From positions 310,001 through 374,000 of the forward strand of contig NZ_CALEJS010000012.1 of NCBI RefSeq assembly GCF_937898475.1: a stretch of DNA of 64,000 nucleotides, read 5' to 3'. This DNA is from an uncultured Chitinophaga sp. (lineage in GTDB: Bacteria > Bacteroidota > Bacteroidia > Chitinophagales > Chitinophagaceae). The notes under the pieces were generated by a model, which worked only from the letters and a program-made list of their open reading frames with translations, was not told the DNA's origin and made no database searches. The position numbers and the translations under genes were made by a program. Below, in pieces: positions 25,033-33,613 of this stretch; position 1 is the first letter of the stretch; every line of letters begins with the position of its first letter.

Positions 25033-27426
25033 CTATCTTATAATGAGTTCCTCGAATTTTCTTTCTACGATCACTTTTACAATGCCTACGGCAAAATTGC
25101 GTGCGTTCAGCTTGTATGCCTTGCCATCTACCACATATTCCGTGGGCTTGAAGGGCAGGCCATGTAATAGTACGCGGTGCTTCTTGTAAGAAGCCTGGAA
25201 ATCGCCCATAAACCGCTTTTTAAGACGGAACTGCTGTTTATCTGATACCTGTTTGAAGCGGATGGTGTTGGATTGCCCGTTCTTATAGCCGTAATGATCA
25301 CCGGCATCTTCATAGAGTGTGCTGCTGGTGGGCTGATCGGAGTAGTACACGTTCAGGATCATTTCATCTATCGGCTTTTCGCCTACATACTGTATAGCGG
25401 GATAGTTTGGCAACACGGAGCCTGCTTTTACGAACAACGGCATTTCTTCCAGCGGCGTGTCTATTTTGATCAGCTGACCGCCTTCATATGATCTGTCGTT
25501 AAAGAAATAGTACCAGCGCCCTGCAGGCAGGTATACTTCTTTTTCTTTTACCCCCGGCGCATCTACATGGCTGATGAGCAGCGCATCCCCCAGCATGAAC
25601 TCGTGAGAGCGGTTGTAGGTCTGCGGATCCTGCTGAGCCACAAACGCTAGTGGGCGCAACATGGGCGTGCCGTAATGGTGATATTGCCAGAAGGTGGTAT
25701 ACAGGTAGGGCAGGAGGCGGTACCGCAGTTGAATAAACCGTTTGCAGATAAATTCAAACTTGCTGCCAAAGCTCCAGGGCTCCTGGTTAAAGCCGGTTTC
25801 ATTGCTGGCGGAGTGGGTACGCATCAGCGGGTGGAAAGTGGCCAGCTGCACCCAGCGGGTATACAGTTCGCCATCGGGCTCCCCGATAAAGCCGCCGATA
25901 TCGCTGCCTGCAAAAGAAATTCCCGATACGGCCAGGCGCTGACATTGTACATTCGCCAGCCACAGGTGATCCCATTCAGACACGTTGTCGCCTGTCCACA
26001 CAGAAGCCCAGCGCTGGGCGCCTGCATAGCAGGAGCGGGTAATCACAAAGGGGCGGTTAGGCATCAGGTATTTCTGCAAGCCGGCTGCAGTGGCTTTGCT
26101 CATCAGGTGACCATATATGTTGTGCGCCTTGCGGTGGCTCACATCTTCTCCGTCATAGTCATGGCGCACATCTTCAGGGAAGGTGCCCATTTCAAATACG
26201 GCAGGTTCGTTCATATCATTCCACACACCTCTTACGCCGGATTCCACCAGGCTTTTGAACAAGCTGCTCCACCACTCGCGCACTTTGGGATCCGTATAGT
26301 CAGGAAACACACACTTACCCGGCCATACATCGCCTTCCATCAAAGCGCCATCGGCGCGTTTGCAGAAGAAGTCGCGCTCCATGCCCTGTTTATAGATATC
26401 ATACTCCGGGTCCGATTTAATACCCGGGTCTATGATCACCACTATCTTGAAGCCCTGTGCATCCAGGTCCTTGATCATGGCTGGCGGGTTGGGAAAAGCC
26501 TCATTGTTCCAGGTAAAGCAGCGGAAGCCGTCCATATAGTCAATGTCCAGGTGGATCACATCGCAGGGGATCTGCCGTTTGCGGAACTCTGCTGCAATCT
26601 CGCGCACCCTTTTTTCGGGATAGTAGCTCCAGCGGCATTGCTGGTAGCCCAGGGCCCATAAGGGGGGCAGCTCTGCCGTACCGGTTATTTTGGTGTAGGC
26701 TTCGGCCACCTGCAGCAGTTCGGGGCCGTACATGAAGTAGTAGTTCATTTCACCGCCCCTGGCCCAGAAACTGCAAACATCCTCTCTTTCATGGCCAAAA
26801 TCGAACAAGGTACGGAAGGTATTGTCAAAGAAAATACCGTAGCCAATGCCGTGATGCAGGCCATAGTAAAAGGGGATATTGCGGTACAGCGGATCGGTAT
26901 CCTTCTGGAAACCGTAGGCATCGGTGCCGTAGTTCTCCAGGCGTTTGCCACGTAAGTTGAGGTCGGTGGGCTTGTCGCCTAGCCCGTAGAAGCATTCGCC
27001 CTCCTGGATCTGTTTACTGCAGTACACGATTTTGCCACCTTTCAGCAGGTAGTGCTGCCAGTGGAAGCCCATCTCATCCTGGTTGATGATGCGGCCTTCC
27101 TGGTCGGTGATGGTAAGACGCAGGTTATCACGGGCCACCCAGATGCGGATGACGTCGGTATAGATCTCAAATACCTCTTCAAATTCACGAATACCGAAAT
27201 TTACGGGCGATTCTTCCAGCCGTGGGTTGATGGCATAGGAAAAATCTCGTTGAAATTTGCCGTCTGCGGCATAACGGAAGCGGGCAATTTTGTCTGAAAT
27301 GATCCGCACCTCCAAAATAGTCTCTGCTGTATAAAAATAGAAGTAGTTGCCTTCTTTCTGCCATTTCCTGATAGCATCAGGGTAATGTTTAACGGAATAT
27401 TTACTGGACGAACTGGTTACTTGCAT
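25033..27426 (-). CDS. GH31 alpha-glucosidase, cytosolic
   Basis: The 797-residue protein has no signal peptide. The GH31 nucleophile is D404 in GVWNDMNEP and the acid/base D480 in WTGDNVSEW. Other GH31 blocks are present: DVIHLDIDYMDGFRCFTW, FVITRSCYAGAQRW and MRTHSASNETGFNQEPW. It probably hydrolyses alpha-1,4 or alpha-1,6 glucosides from starch or glycogen breakdown, in line with glgB nearby. No transport or regulatory gene is attached to it, and it ends at a shared terminator. Confidence 0.95.
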   Translation of the reverse strand: MQVTSSSSKYSVKHYPDAIRKWQKEGNYFYFYTAETILEVRIISDKIARFRYAADGKFQRDFSYAINPRLEESPVNFGIREFEEVFEIYTDVIRIWVARDNLRLTITDQEGRIINQDEMGFHWQHYLLKGGKIVYCSKQIQEGECFYGLGDKPTDLNLRGKRLENYGTDAYGFQKDTDPLYRNIPFYYGLHHGIGYGIFFDNTFRTLFDFGHEREDVCSFWARGGEMNYYFMYGPELLQVAEAYTKITGTAELPPLWALGYQQCRWSYYPEKRVREIAAEFRKRQIPCDVIHLDIDYMDGFRCFTWNNEAFPNPPAMIKDLDAQGFKIVVIIDPGIKSDPEYDIYKQGMERDFFCKRADGALMEGDVWPGKCVFPDYTDPKVREWWSSLFKSLVESGVRGVWNDMNEPAVFEMGTFPEDVRHDYDGEDVSHRKAHNIYGHLMSKATAAGLQKYLMPNRPFVITRSCYAGAQRWASVWTGDNVSEWDHLWLANVQCQRLAVSGISFAGSDIGGFIGEPDGELYTRWVQLATFHPLMRTHSASNETGFNQEPWSFGSKFEFICKRFIQLRYRLLPYLYTTFWQYHHYGTPMLRPLAFVAQQDPQTYNRSHEFMLGDALLISHVDAPGVKEKEVYLPAGRWYYFFNDRSYEGGQLIKIDTPLEEMPLFVKAGSVLPNYPAIQYVGEKPIDEMILNVYYSDQPTSSTLYEDAGDHYGYKNGQSNTIRFKQVSDKQQFRLKKRFMGDFQASYKKHRVLLHGLPFKPTEYVVDGKAYKLNARNFAVGIVKVIVERKFEELIIR

Positions 27427-27853
27427 AAGTTGCTTTTAAAAAATCCGATCTACTGCATAGCCTGGGCTCACGTCATCTAAATTAAAAAAAAAGATTGTGA
27501 CCACAGCTTTTTCAACGTTTGACATCCTTAATCCGGCGTTCACCTGTAAAAATGATGTGTTGGCTAAATCCGGCCGGAAAAATATCAAATACTTGGTAAA
27601 TTTATTACGAAACGTACTTTTTTGCTTTAACCTATTTGTCCTCAGCAAGCGGTGCACAATGTCCTGTGCACCGTTTTTGTTTCTTTTAAATCCACTGCAT
27701 AGTTAATAATTAATCATATCCCGCGTTTGGATATTTCGTGCTATACTAAAAGCAGGAAGGCGGCCGGGTGCCCGCAAAGTATACTGAAAGCATAGAGAAC
27801 GCTTAGAGGAAGCATATAGTGCCCATGGAGAAGCCGGCGAAAATAACATTACA
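27427..27853. other. 427-base gap without a supported gene
   Basis: The gap contains the promoter side of the GH31 gene, a strong plus-strand terminator hairpin at 27650-27678 with no gene before it, half of an A-type repeat (AGTTAATAATTAATCATA, about 27711-27727), and GC-rich sequence with loose C-type units (CTGAAAGC, AACGCTTAGA, GAAGCATA) at 27780-27830. A 69-codon plus-strand frame runs through the terminator and is not credible. Confidence 0.5.
27650..27678 (+). terminator. Orphan intrinsic terminator
   Basis: Perfect stem CGGTGCAC (27650-27657) / GTGCACCG (27666-27673), eight-base loop, and TTTTT. It points along the plus strand, where no gene precedes it. Confidence 0.8.
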
Positions 27854-28888
27854 CTATTGTATCCCCTCCAAACGTGCTATACGGCCATCAGATCCTGCCA
27901 GGTAAACAGCTTTACCATTGCGGGCGCTTTGCACTACATGAAATCCTTCTTTGCTGATAAGTTGCCAGTGGAGGCCCCCATCCAGGGAAACATCCGTTCC
28001 CGAGGTGCCGGTGGCTATCAGCAGCCGGGGCCCTGCCCAGCAAAGACCCGAGCGGTACCCGGAAGGGGGAACGAGGGGTGCGGTCCAGGTTTGACCACCA
28101 TCTGCCGTAAGCACACAGTTCTGCCTGCGAAGGGTATCGTTGCGATAGTCGCCGCCAACGGCTACTCCTTTACGGGCATCAAGGAAAGCCAGGGAGAAGG
28201 CCCCGGAGCTGGGATTACCCTGGATGATAGGCAGGGCGAAGGAGTTCCATTGCTGCCCCAGGTATTTGTGGAAGCGGGCCGTATCGCCGCCTGTTACAAA
28301 ACAATCTGCCTGGCCGGGGAGGGAGCGCAGGCTGCTGCCACTGGCCGCGAAAATGGCCTCGCCTTTATATGCCGCCGGCGCATTGGTGGCCGGCCGCCAG
28401 TGACGGCCGCCATCCGCCGTATATATAATGGTGAACTTTCCATCCAGGGGATCGCCGATGGCCCAGCCCTCTTTTGTGTTACGGAAGTCCATCCCGTCAA
28501 AAAAAACGCCTTTGGTATCATTAAAATACACCCGTTCCCAGGTGGTGCCGCCATCTGCCGTGCGGAAGATATGCGCCGGCTCCCCGGCATTGATCACCAG
28601 GGCTTCCTGCTCACTGAAGGCCTCAATATCCCGCCAGTCGCAGCTGTCGCAGCCGGGTACCTGCATCCATTGCCAATGCTGCCCGCCATCACTGCTTTTG
28701 CCCACCATCCCCCCGGTACCGGATACCCATACCAGGTTTTCAGACACTACGCTCATTCCGCGGATGCTTTTCAGCTGCCCCCTGCTTAACTCCCGGATGC
28801 TATATCTTGCCGATTGATTCTGTTGAGCTTGCAGCGATAAAAAGGTGCAGCAACAACACAAAAAATAAAAGAAGCCTGTCTTGGTCAT
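27854..28888 (-). CDS. YCF48/BNR-type beta-propeller, exported
   Basis: The 344-residue protein has a signal peptide (MTKTGFFYFLCCCCTFLSLQA). It shows repeated sialidase-like Asp boxes: SSDGGQHW, TADGGTTW, TADGGRHW, TADGGQTW and SLDGGLHW, spaced as in YCF48/HCF136-type or glycosidase-like propellers. No catalytic residues of a known glycosidase can be assigned. Members of this group in Bacteroidota are annotated as oxidoreductase or photosystem-assembly-like proteins without proven role. It is divergent from the sensor kinase gene, and the 92-base gap between them holds the kinase promoter. Confidence 0.82.
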   Translation of the reverse strand: MTKTGFFYFLCCCCTFLSLQAQQNQSARYSIRELSRGQLKSIRGMSVVSENLVWVSGTGGMVGKSSDGGQHWQWMQVPGCDSCDWRDIEAFSEQEALVINAGEPAHIFRTADGGTTWERVYFNDTKGVFFDGMDFRNTKEGWAIGDPLDGKFTIIYTADGGRHWRPATNAPAAYKGEAIFAASGSSLRSLPGQADCFVTGGDTARFHKYLGQQWNSFALPIIQGNPSSGAFSLAFLDARKGVAVGGDYRNDTLRRQNCVLTADGGQTWTAPLVPPSGYRSGLCWAGPRLLIATGTSGTDVSLDGGLHWQLISKEGFHVVQSARNGKAVYLAGSDGRIARLEGIQ

Positions 28889-28952
28889 TTATATACAGTC
28901 TGTTAGTGTGCAAGAAAATTACAAAATCATTCAAAAGTGTGATGCAGATTTA

Positions 28953-28960
28953 TATATTTG
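28953..28960 (+). promoter_or_regulatory. -7 element upstream of the propeller sensor kinase
   Basis: TATATTTG matches TAnnTTTG and lies 20 bases before the GTG start. No convincing TTG is seen at -33. Confidence 0.5.
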
Positions 28961-28980
28961 CAATTAACTAACCTGCATCA

Positions 28981-31900
28981 GTGCGCTATTTACCATCCCA
29001 GATAAGAAAAGGACTGCAGCTGCTTTGTGTATTCGTTTTTGCAATGAACTCCCTATTCGCACAGGAGGGGCTTAACATATTTGATGCGTACAGCGTAAAC
29101 GACGGTCTTTCTCAAAGCTTCGTAAGCGACATTATACAAGATAGCCAGGGCTTTATGTGGATTGCCAACCGGGACGGCGTAAACCGTTTTGATGGCTACG
29201 TGTTCAATGAGTACCGTTTCAAAACCAGCGAACAGACGAATAAAGGGGAGGGCAAGGGCAACCTGGTGTCTAACAGCTCCAGCGGGGTAAGGGCGGTGAT
29301 CAACCGTTTTGACCTGAAAGGCTACAAGGGATACAGCTTCTTCAAGAACAGCCGGCAGGAACTATTGTTATCACATAATAATGGTATCAGTGTATATGAT
29401 CCCTACCGCAATACCTTCCGCATGGTACTGGAAGACAGCTCCTATATCAATGAGCGGGAACGTGACTGGAGCGTGAAATTCAAGGTCATAGGGGAGGATA
29501 CCACCAATCACAACCTCTGGGTATGGCGCCCGCTCAAGGGCCTGTACGCCCTGGACAACCGCACGTATGCCCTTAAACGGATCATCCTGTATCCGCCACA
29601 GATCTTTAAACGCGGACTGGTGCCACGTGATATCATGATGGACGGTACTACCGTGTGGATGAACTTTGAGCCCGGAGAACTGCTGGCCCTGAATACCAAA
29701 ACCCTGCGTCTCAGTACCTATTGCCTCCCGGTGATAGGCGAGTTCCCGGTAATGCGCAACCTGAATGCCGATTCCATGATCATTGCCAGTCCGGGGCATA
29801 TCGTAGTATTCAATAAGAAGCAGCATAAGTACACCGATCTTCCCTTTGAAGACAAGGCAGGACCTTTTGAGCCTGTGGTAATGGAGCAGGACCATGACGG
29901 GAACATCTGGATAGGGGGGAGCGATGGTGTGCTGATTTACAGCATCCGCAGGAATGAGATACTGCAGCATATCACCACCTTTAATACATTTGAGACCCGC
30001 TCGCTGAACAATGTGCGCTACCTGTACCGCGATGCAGCCGATAATATGTGGGTAGGCACCAATGGAGACGGTATCAAGAAATATTCTCCGCATAAGAAGG
30101 TGTTTAACCTGTACCGTTCTCCCTTTATTACCCATAACATGGTGCGCTCTATGTACAAGCATGACGACGGCAAGCTGTATGTAGGCCTGTGGCGCGACGG
30201 GCTGGATATATATGAAGAAGGAGGGCGTTTCCTGGAGCGGATATCTGACTTTGCAGAAAAGAACCGTTTTTCGGTAAATACCATAGACGCCATCTGCAGG
30301 GAGAATTACAAATACCTGTGGATGCATTTTGAAGGCAAATACCTGGGCCTGTTCAATGTGCAGACCAAGAAATTTGAAAACCTGACGCCCGTGGTAGACA
30401 GCCTTGGGCTACCCGAACAAAGGGACTATTTCTCCCCGTTCCTTTTCAGGCGGGTAAACGGCGAGGTCTATTTTAATTATGGAGAGTATCTTTTGTCTAT
30501 CAGTCCGGATACCAAGGGGTATAAAGCCTCGCTGGTGCACCGTTTCCCCGGCGAGATACTGAACTGCTACTATGAAGACTACATGGGCAACCAGTATGTA
30601 GGTACGCAGGCAACGCTTTACGCCAAGGAGGTGGGCAATGCCCGCTGGAAGATCATTCCCCTGCCTACCGGCACGGTGGTGAAGAGCATTAATAAAAATG
30701 CCCATAAACAGCTGCTGGTGGCCACTACGAGGGGCCTCTTCATACTGGACAATAATTATAACCAGCTGCAGCATTACAATAGTTATGATTTTCCCGCGCT
30801 GGTGAATGATTATTTCTATGGGGTGCTGCTGGACGATAAGGACCGCATATGGGTTAGCCATAATAAAGGGCTTTCGCAGATCAACCCGGTAGATAACAGC
30901 ATTACCACCTTTAACCATGAGGATGGATTGCAGTCTAATGAGTTCAACACCGGCGCCTATTTCAAATCGGTAGACGGCGAGCTTTTCTTCGGGGGCATCA
31001 GGGGGGTGAATGGTTTTTACCCGCGTAACTTCAGGGACAATCCCTTTGTTCCCAAGGTGATCATTAAAAGGATGGAGGTGCTGGACAAGCCCTATGAATC
31101 AGACACCGCCATTTCACTGCTGCATCATATTGAACTGCCTTATAACCAGAACACCATCGCTATAGAGTTTGTGCCGCTGGAGTATACCAACCCATTGAAG
31201 AACAAGGTACAGTACAAGCTGGAGGGCGCGGATGAGGACTGGGTGCAGGCGGGTACTTTCAGGATGGCGCGTTATACCAACCTGCGGCCGGGTACTTATA
31301 CGTTCCAGGTAAGAGCGTCTAATAATGACGACCGCTGGAATGCAACGCCTACCACACTGGAGATTGTGATACGCATACCCTTCTGGCAATCACTGTGGTT
31401 CAGATTTTTATTGTTGTTACTGCTACTAGGCATTGCATATTATTTTTCTACGTTGTATCTTGATTATAAAATACGTCATGAAAAGTTGAAGCTGGAGAAG
31501 GAACAGGCGGTAGACCAGGAGCGGGCCCGTATTTCCAGCGATATGCATGATGATTTAGGATCGGGGTTATCTACCATCCGTTTACTGAGTGAGATAGCCA
31601 AGCGGAAGATACAAGATCCTTCACAGACCCGTGAAATAGAACGTATCTCGGAGGCAGCGGGAGAGCTGGTAGACAAGATGAGCGAAATCATCTGGGCTAT
31701 GAACTCTTCCAACGACTCACTGGAAAACCTTATTGCTTACATGCGCAGTTTTGCAGCTGATTTTCTGGAACATGCCCATATCACGCACCAGTTTTCCATA
31801 CCCGAAAGTATACCGAATGTTAAACTCAGCGGTGGAACCCGCCGCAATATCTATCTGGCTGTCAAGGAGTCGCTACACAATGTAGTGAAACACGCCCAGG

Positions 31901-32109
31901 CGTCTGAGGTGATGATAGAAGTGAAAATGCAGCAGCATAGTATGACCATTCTTATAAGAGACAATGGCAAAGGATTTGATCAGGAAAAAGTACGTTTGTT
32001 CGGAAACGGGCTGAAGAACATCCAGAAGAGGATGCAGGCCGTGGGAGGGCAGGCAGATATCACTTCCCAGAACGGGACGATAGTTTTTCTCGATATCCCG
32101 TTAAATTGA
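28981..32109 (+). CDS. Reg_prop (two-component regulator propeller) sensor histidine kinase
   Basis: GTG start at 28981 gives a signal peptide (MRYLPSQIRKGLQLLCVFVF); the next ATG (29044) would remove it. The periplasmic part has Reg_prop repeats (DGLSQSFVSDIIQDSQGFMW ... MWVGTNGDGIKKYS ... DDKDRIWVSHNKGLSQINP) and a YYY/Y_Y_Y domain, then one membrane helix near residue 805. The kinase is of the NarX/LytS-like HisKA_3 type, with phospho-acceptor H856 in SDMHDDLGSG and a HATPase domain with DNGKGF. It lacks the fused receiver and AraC domains of classical HTCS; the partner is the separate regulator 60 bases downstream. Ligand unknown. Confidence 0.92.
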   Translation: MRYLPSQIRKGLQLLCVFVFAMNSLFAQEGLNIFDAYSVNDGLSQSFVSDIIQDSQGFMWIANRDGVNRFDGYVFNEYRFKTSEQTNKGEGKGNLVSNSSSGVRAVINRFDLKGYKGYSFFKNSRQELLLSHNNGISVYDPYRNTFRMVLEDSSYINERERDWSVKFKVIGEDTTNHNLWVWRPLKGLYALDNRTYALKRIILYPPQIFKRGLVPRDIMMDGTTVWMNFEPGELLALNTKTLRLSTYCLPVIGEFPVMRNLNADSMIIASPGHIVVFNKKQHKYTDLPFEDKAGPFEPVVMEQDHDGNIWIGGSDGVLIYSIRRNEILQHITTFNTFETRSLNNVRYLYRDAADNMWVGTNGDGIKKYSPHKKVFNLYRSPFITHNMVRSMYKHDDGKLYVGLWRDGLDIYEEGGRFLERISDFAEKNRFSVNTIDAICRENYKYLWMHFEGKYLGLFNVQTKKFENLTPVVDSLGLPEQRDYFSPFLFRRVNGEVYFNYGEYLLSISPDTKGYKASLVHRFPGEILNCYYEDYMGNQYVGTQATLYAKEVGNARWKIIPLPTGTVVKSINKNAHKQLLVATTRGLFILDNNYNQLQHYNSYDFPALVNDYFYGVLLDDKDRIWVSHNKGLSQINPVDNSITTFNHEDGLQSNEFNTGAYFKSVDGELFFGGIRGVNGFYPRNFRDNPFVPKVIIKRMEVLDKPYESDTAISLLHHIELPYNQNTIAIEFVPLEYTNPLKNKVQYKLEGADEDWVQAGTFRMARYTNLRPGTYTFQVRASNNDDRWNATPTTLEIVIRIPFWQSLWFRFLLLLLLLGIAYYFSTLYLDYKIRHEKLKLEKEQAVDQERARISSDMHDDLGSGLSTIRLLSEIAKRKIQDPSQTREIERISEAAGELVDKMSEIIWAMNSSNDSLENLIAYMRSFAADFLEHAHITHQFSIPESIPNVKLSGGTRRNIYLAVKESLHNVVKHAQASEVMIEVKMQQHSMTILIRDNGKGFDQEKVRLFGNGLKNIQKRMQAVGGQADITSQNGTIVFLDIPLN

Positions 32110-32205
32110 TCTACTTTTGCGCATAATAACATTTTCGTGTAAGTAACCGTAACCGCTAAGACCAAGACAATGACTGTGTACTCAAAGAAGAAATCCCAGG
32201 ACAGT

Positions 32206-32838
32206 ATGGATATTATTTCTGTAGCCATCGTGGAGGATAACCATGATATCCGTACGGCCATGGAATTGCTGATAAATGGTTCTGAGGGTTATGCCTGTGT
32301 AGGAGCCTTTAACAATGCGGAGACTGCGCTGGAGCAAATTCCTCATTTACTGCCCAATGTAGCTTTGATGGACTTTAATCTTCCCGGCGGGATGAATGGC
32401 ATTGAATGTATTGCCCGCCTGAAGGCCGAATTCCCCGACATGCAGTTTATGATGCTGACGGTGTACGAGGATGATGACAAGATCTTCCAGGCGCTGGAAG
32501 CAGGCGCCAGCGGATATATTCTTAAGAAAACTTCCCCCGGTGAGCTGCTGGAGGCCATACGCGATCTGCATGAGGGCGGCTCTCCCATGAGCTCACAGAT
32601 AGCCCGCCGCGTGGTCGCTTATTTCCAGAAGCAGGCAAAACCCAACCCCGCGCTGGAGGCGCTTACCTCCCGAGAGAAAGAGATACTGGACCAGCTTTCC
32701 AAAGGCTTCCTGTATAAGGAGATAGCCAGCAACCTGTATATCAGTATTGAAACGGTGAGAAGGCACGTTCACAATATCTATGAAAAGCTGCACGTAAGAA
32801 GCCGTACAGACGCGGTGAACAAATACTACAACAGATAA
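32206..32838 (+). CDS. NarL/LuxR-type response regulator
   Basis: Start at ATG 32206 (MDIISVAIVEDNHDIRTAM) begins at the receiver domain; an ATG at 32170 would add twelve polar residues and is the alternative. The receiver has acidic D11-type residues and phospho-acceptor D56 in ALMDFNLPG. The C-terminal LuxR helix-turn-helix reads LTSREKEILDQLSKGFLYKEIA ... ETVRRHVHNIYEKL. It is the natural partner of the preceding propeller kinase. The downstream region has an inverted repeat that may end the transcript. Confidence 0.93.
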   Translation: MDIISVAIVEDNHDIRTAMELLINGSEGYACVGAFNNAETALEQIPHLLPNVALMDFNLPGGMNGIECIARLKAEFPDMQFMMLTVYEDDDKIFQALEAGASGYILKKTSPGELLEAIRDLHEGGSPMSSQIARRVVAYFQKQAKPNPALEALTSREKEILDQLSKGFLYKEIASNLYISIETVRRHVHNIYEKLHVRSRTDAVNKYYNR

Positions 32839-33000
32839 TCAACATTGAATGCAGCAGGCATAATGCTTTATGCTGAACGCTGCATGCCGATATAGCGCAA
32901 ATGGCCAAACGCTGAATGCTATGTGCATACTGCGTTTGGCCTTTAGCTTTTAGCGTCCAGCGTTAAGCCTTCGGCTTCAAGCCTTTTAGCGTTAAGCTTT
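32838..33000. repeat. CGCTGAATGC/TTTAGC-type intergenic repeat cluster, copy C3, with long hairpin
   Basis: This stretch is made of repeated variants of AATGC, TGAACGCTG and TTTAGCGTT. It includes perfect 10-base arms GGCCAAACGC (32903-32912) and GCGTTTGGCC (32932-32941), followed by TTTAGCTTTT, and a small hairpin AAGCC-TTC-GGCTT near 32966-32978. The long hairpin may serve as terminator for the regulator gene. Confidence 0.6.
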
Positions 33001-33102
33001 TTTCACACGCCACTTAGCCAGGTTTTTACGGGTTAAGTGTACGAACAGGACCATTGCTGCGATTAGCAGGCATGCTAGTTTGAATAGTAGACCGGTTTTC
33101 AT
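32992..33102 (-). CDS. Tiny single-pass membrane protein, 36 residues
   Basis: ATG at 33102 gives MKTGLLFKLACLLIAAMVLF and the strongly basic tail VHLTRKNLAKWRVKKA. One membrane helix, with the basic end probably in the cytosol. It is followed on the minus strand by the similar small gene's repeat region; C-type repeat sequence overlaps its 3' end. No family recognised. Confidence 0.45.
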   Translation of the reverse strand: MKTGLLFKLACLLIAAMVLFVHLTRKNLAKWRVKKA

Positions 33103-33114
33103 AGGTATAGGGCT

Positions 33115-33178
33115 TTTGGAAAGCTATTAGCTTTTAGCTGTTGGCATTTAGCTAAATGCTGGTAGCCTATGGTTTTAG
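33115..33178. repeat. TTTAGCT-type repeat, copy C4
   Basis: Degenerate units AAGCTATTAGCTTTTAGCTG and CATTTAGCTAAATGCTGG form partly inverted arms between two tiny membrane-protein genes. Confidence 0.55.
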
Positions 33179-33226
33179 TTAGTAATTTTAATGCTCGTAT
33201 TCAATTAGTTAGGTTGATAATCCCCC

Positions 33227-33382
33227 TCATCTCATCATCTGCCAGGAGTCGAATTTCCTGATCAGGTCAATGAAGGTGTTTCCAAGGCGGTTCATAGAGC
33301 GTTGTTCCCTGTTAACGAAAAATGTAACCAGTAGCGCAACAGAAAGCACCACCATGAGTAATAAAAGGCATAGTGTTTTCAT
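33227..33382 (-). CDS. Tiny single-pass membrane protein, 51 residues
   Basis: ATG at 33382 gives MKTLCLLLLMVVLSVALLV as one hydrophobic helix, then a mixed basic tail with NREQRSMNRLGNTFIDLI and RKFDSWQMMR. It shares the short-basic-start, one-helix, charged-tail form of the neighbouring 36-residue protein. No family recognised; coding is supported by the continuous frame and start context only. Confidence 0.5.
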   Translation of the reverse strand: MKTLCLLLLMVVLSVALLVTFFVNREQRSMNRLGNTFIDLIRKFDSWQMMR

Positions 33383-33507
33383 AATTAGGACAATTTGTAC
33401 TTGTGTGCAACCAGGAATGTAAATATAGATAAATAACTCATATAAAGTATAATTCGAATAAAAAACTTTTTAAAAGCAAGAAAAAACGGGAGCGGGAAAA
33501 CTTATAC

Positions 33508-33538
33508 TTGGGATGATAGACTGAATCCTTTATTTTTG
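33508..33538 (+). promoter_or_regulatory. Bacteroidota-type promoter of parE
   Basis: TTG at 33508-33510, a 20-base spacer and TATTTTTG at 33531-33538 fit the -33/-7 consensus. The transcript start would be near 33545, leaving a leader of about 70 bases before the ATG. Confidence 0.7.
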
Positions 33539-33613
33539 CCAGCAGCCGGATTTTGCTAAAAGATTTAGTATCGGCAGGTTAACACCTAATGAAAATGTTA
33601 TTATATATATATT

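Noticed and set aside
25675..26661. Plus-strand frame of 328 codons opposite the GH31 gene
   Set aside because: Antisense shadow; the GH31 motifs on the minus strand are complete and the plus-strand product shows no family features.
27497..27706. 69-codon plus-strand frame upstream of GH31
   Set aside because: The frame reads through a strong terminator hairpin and has no signal, domain or start context.
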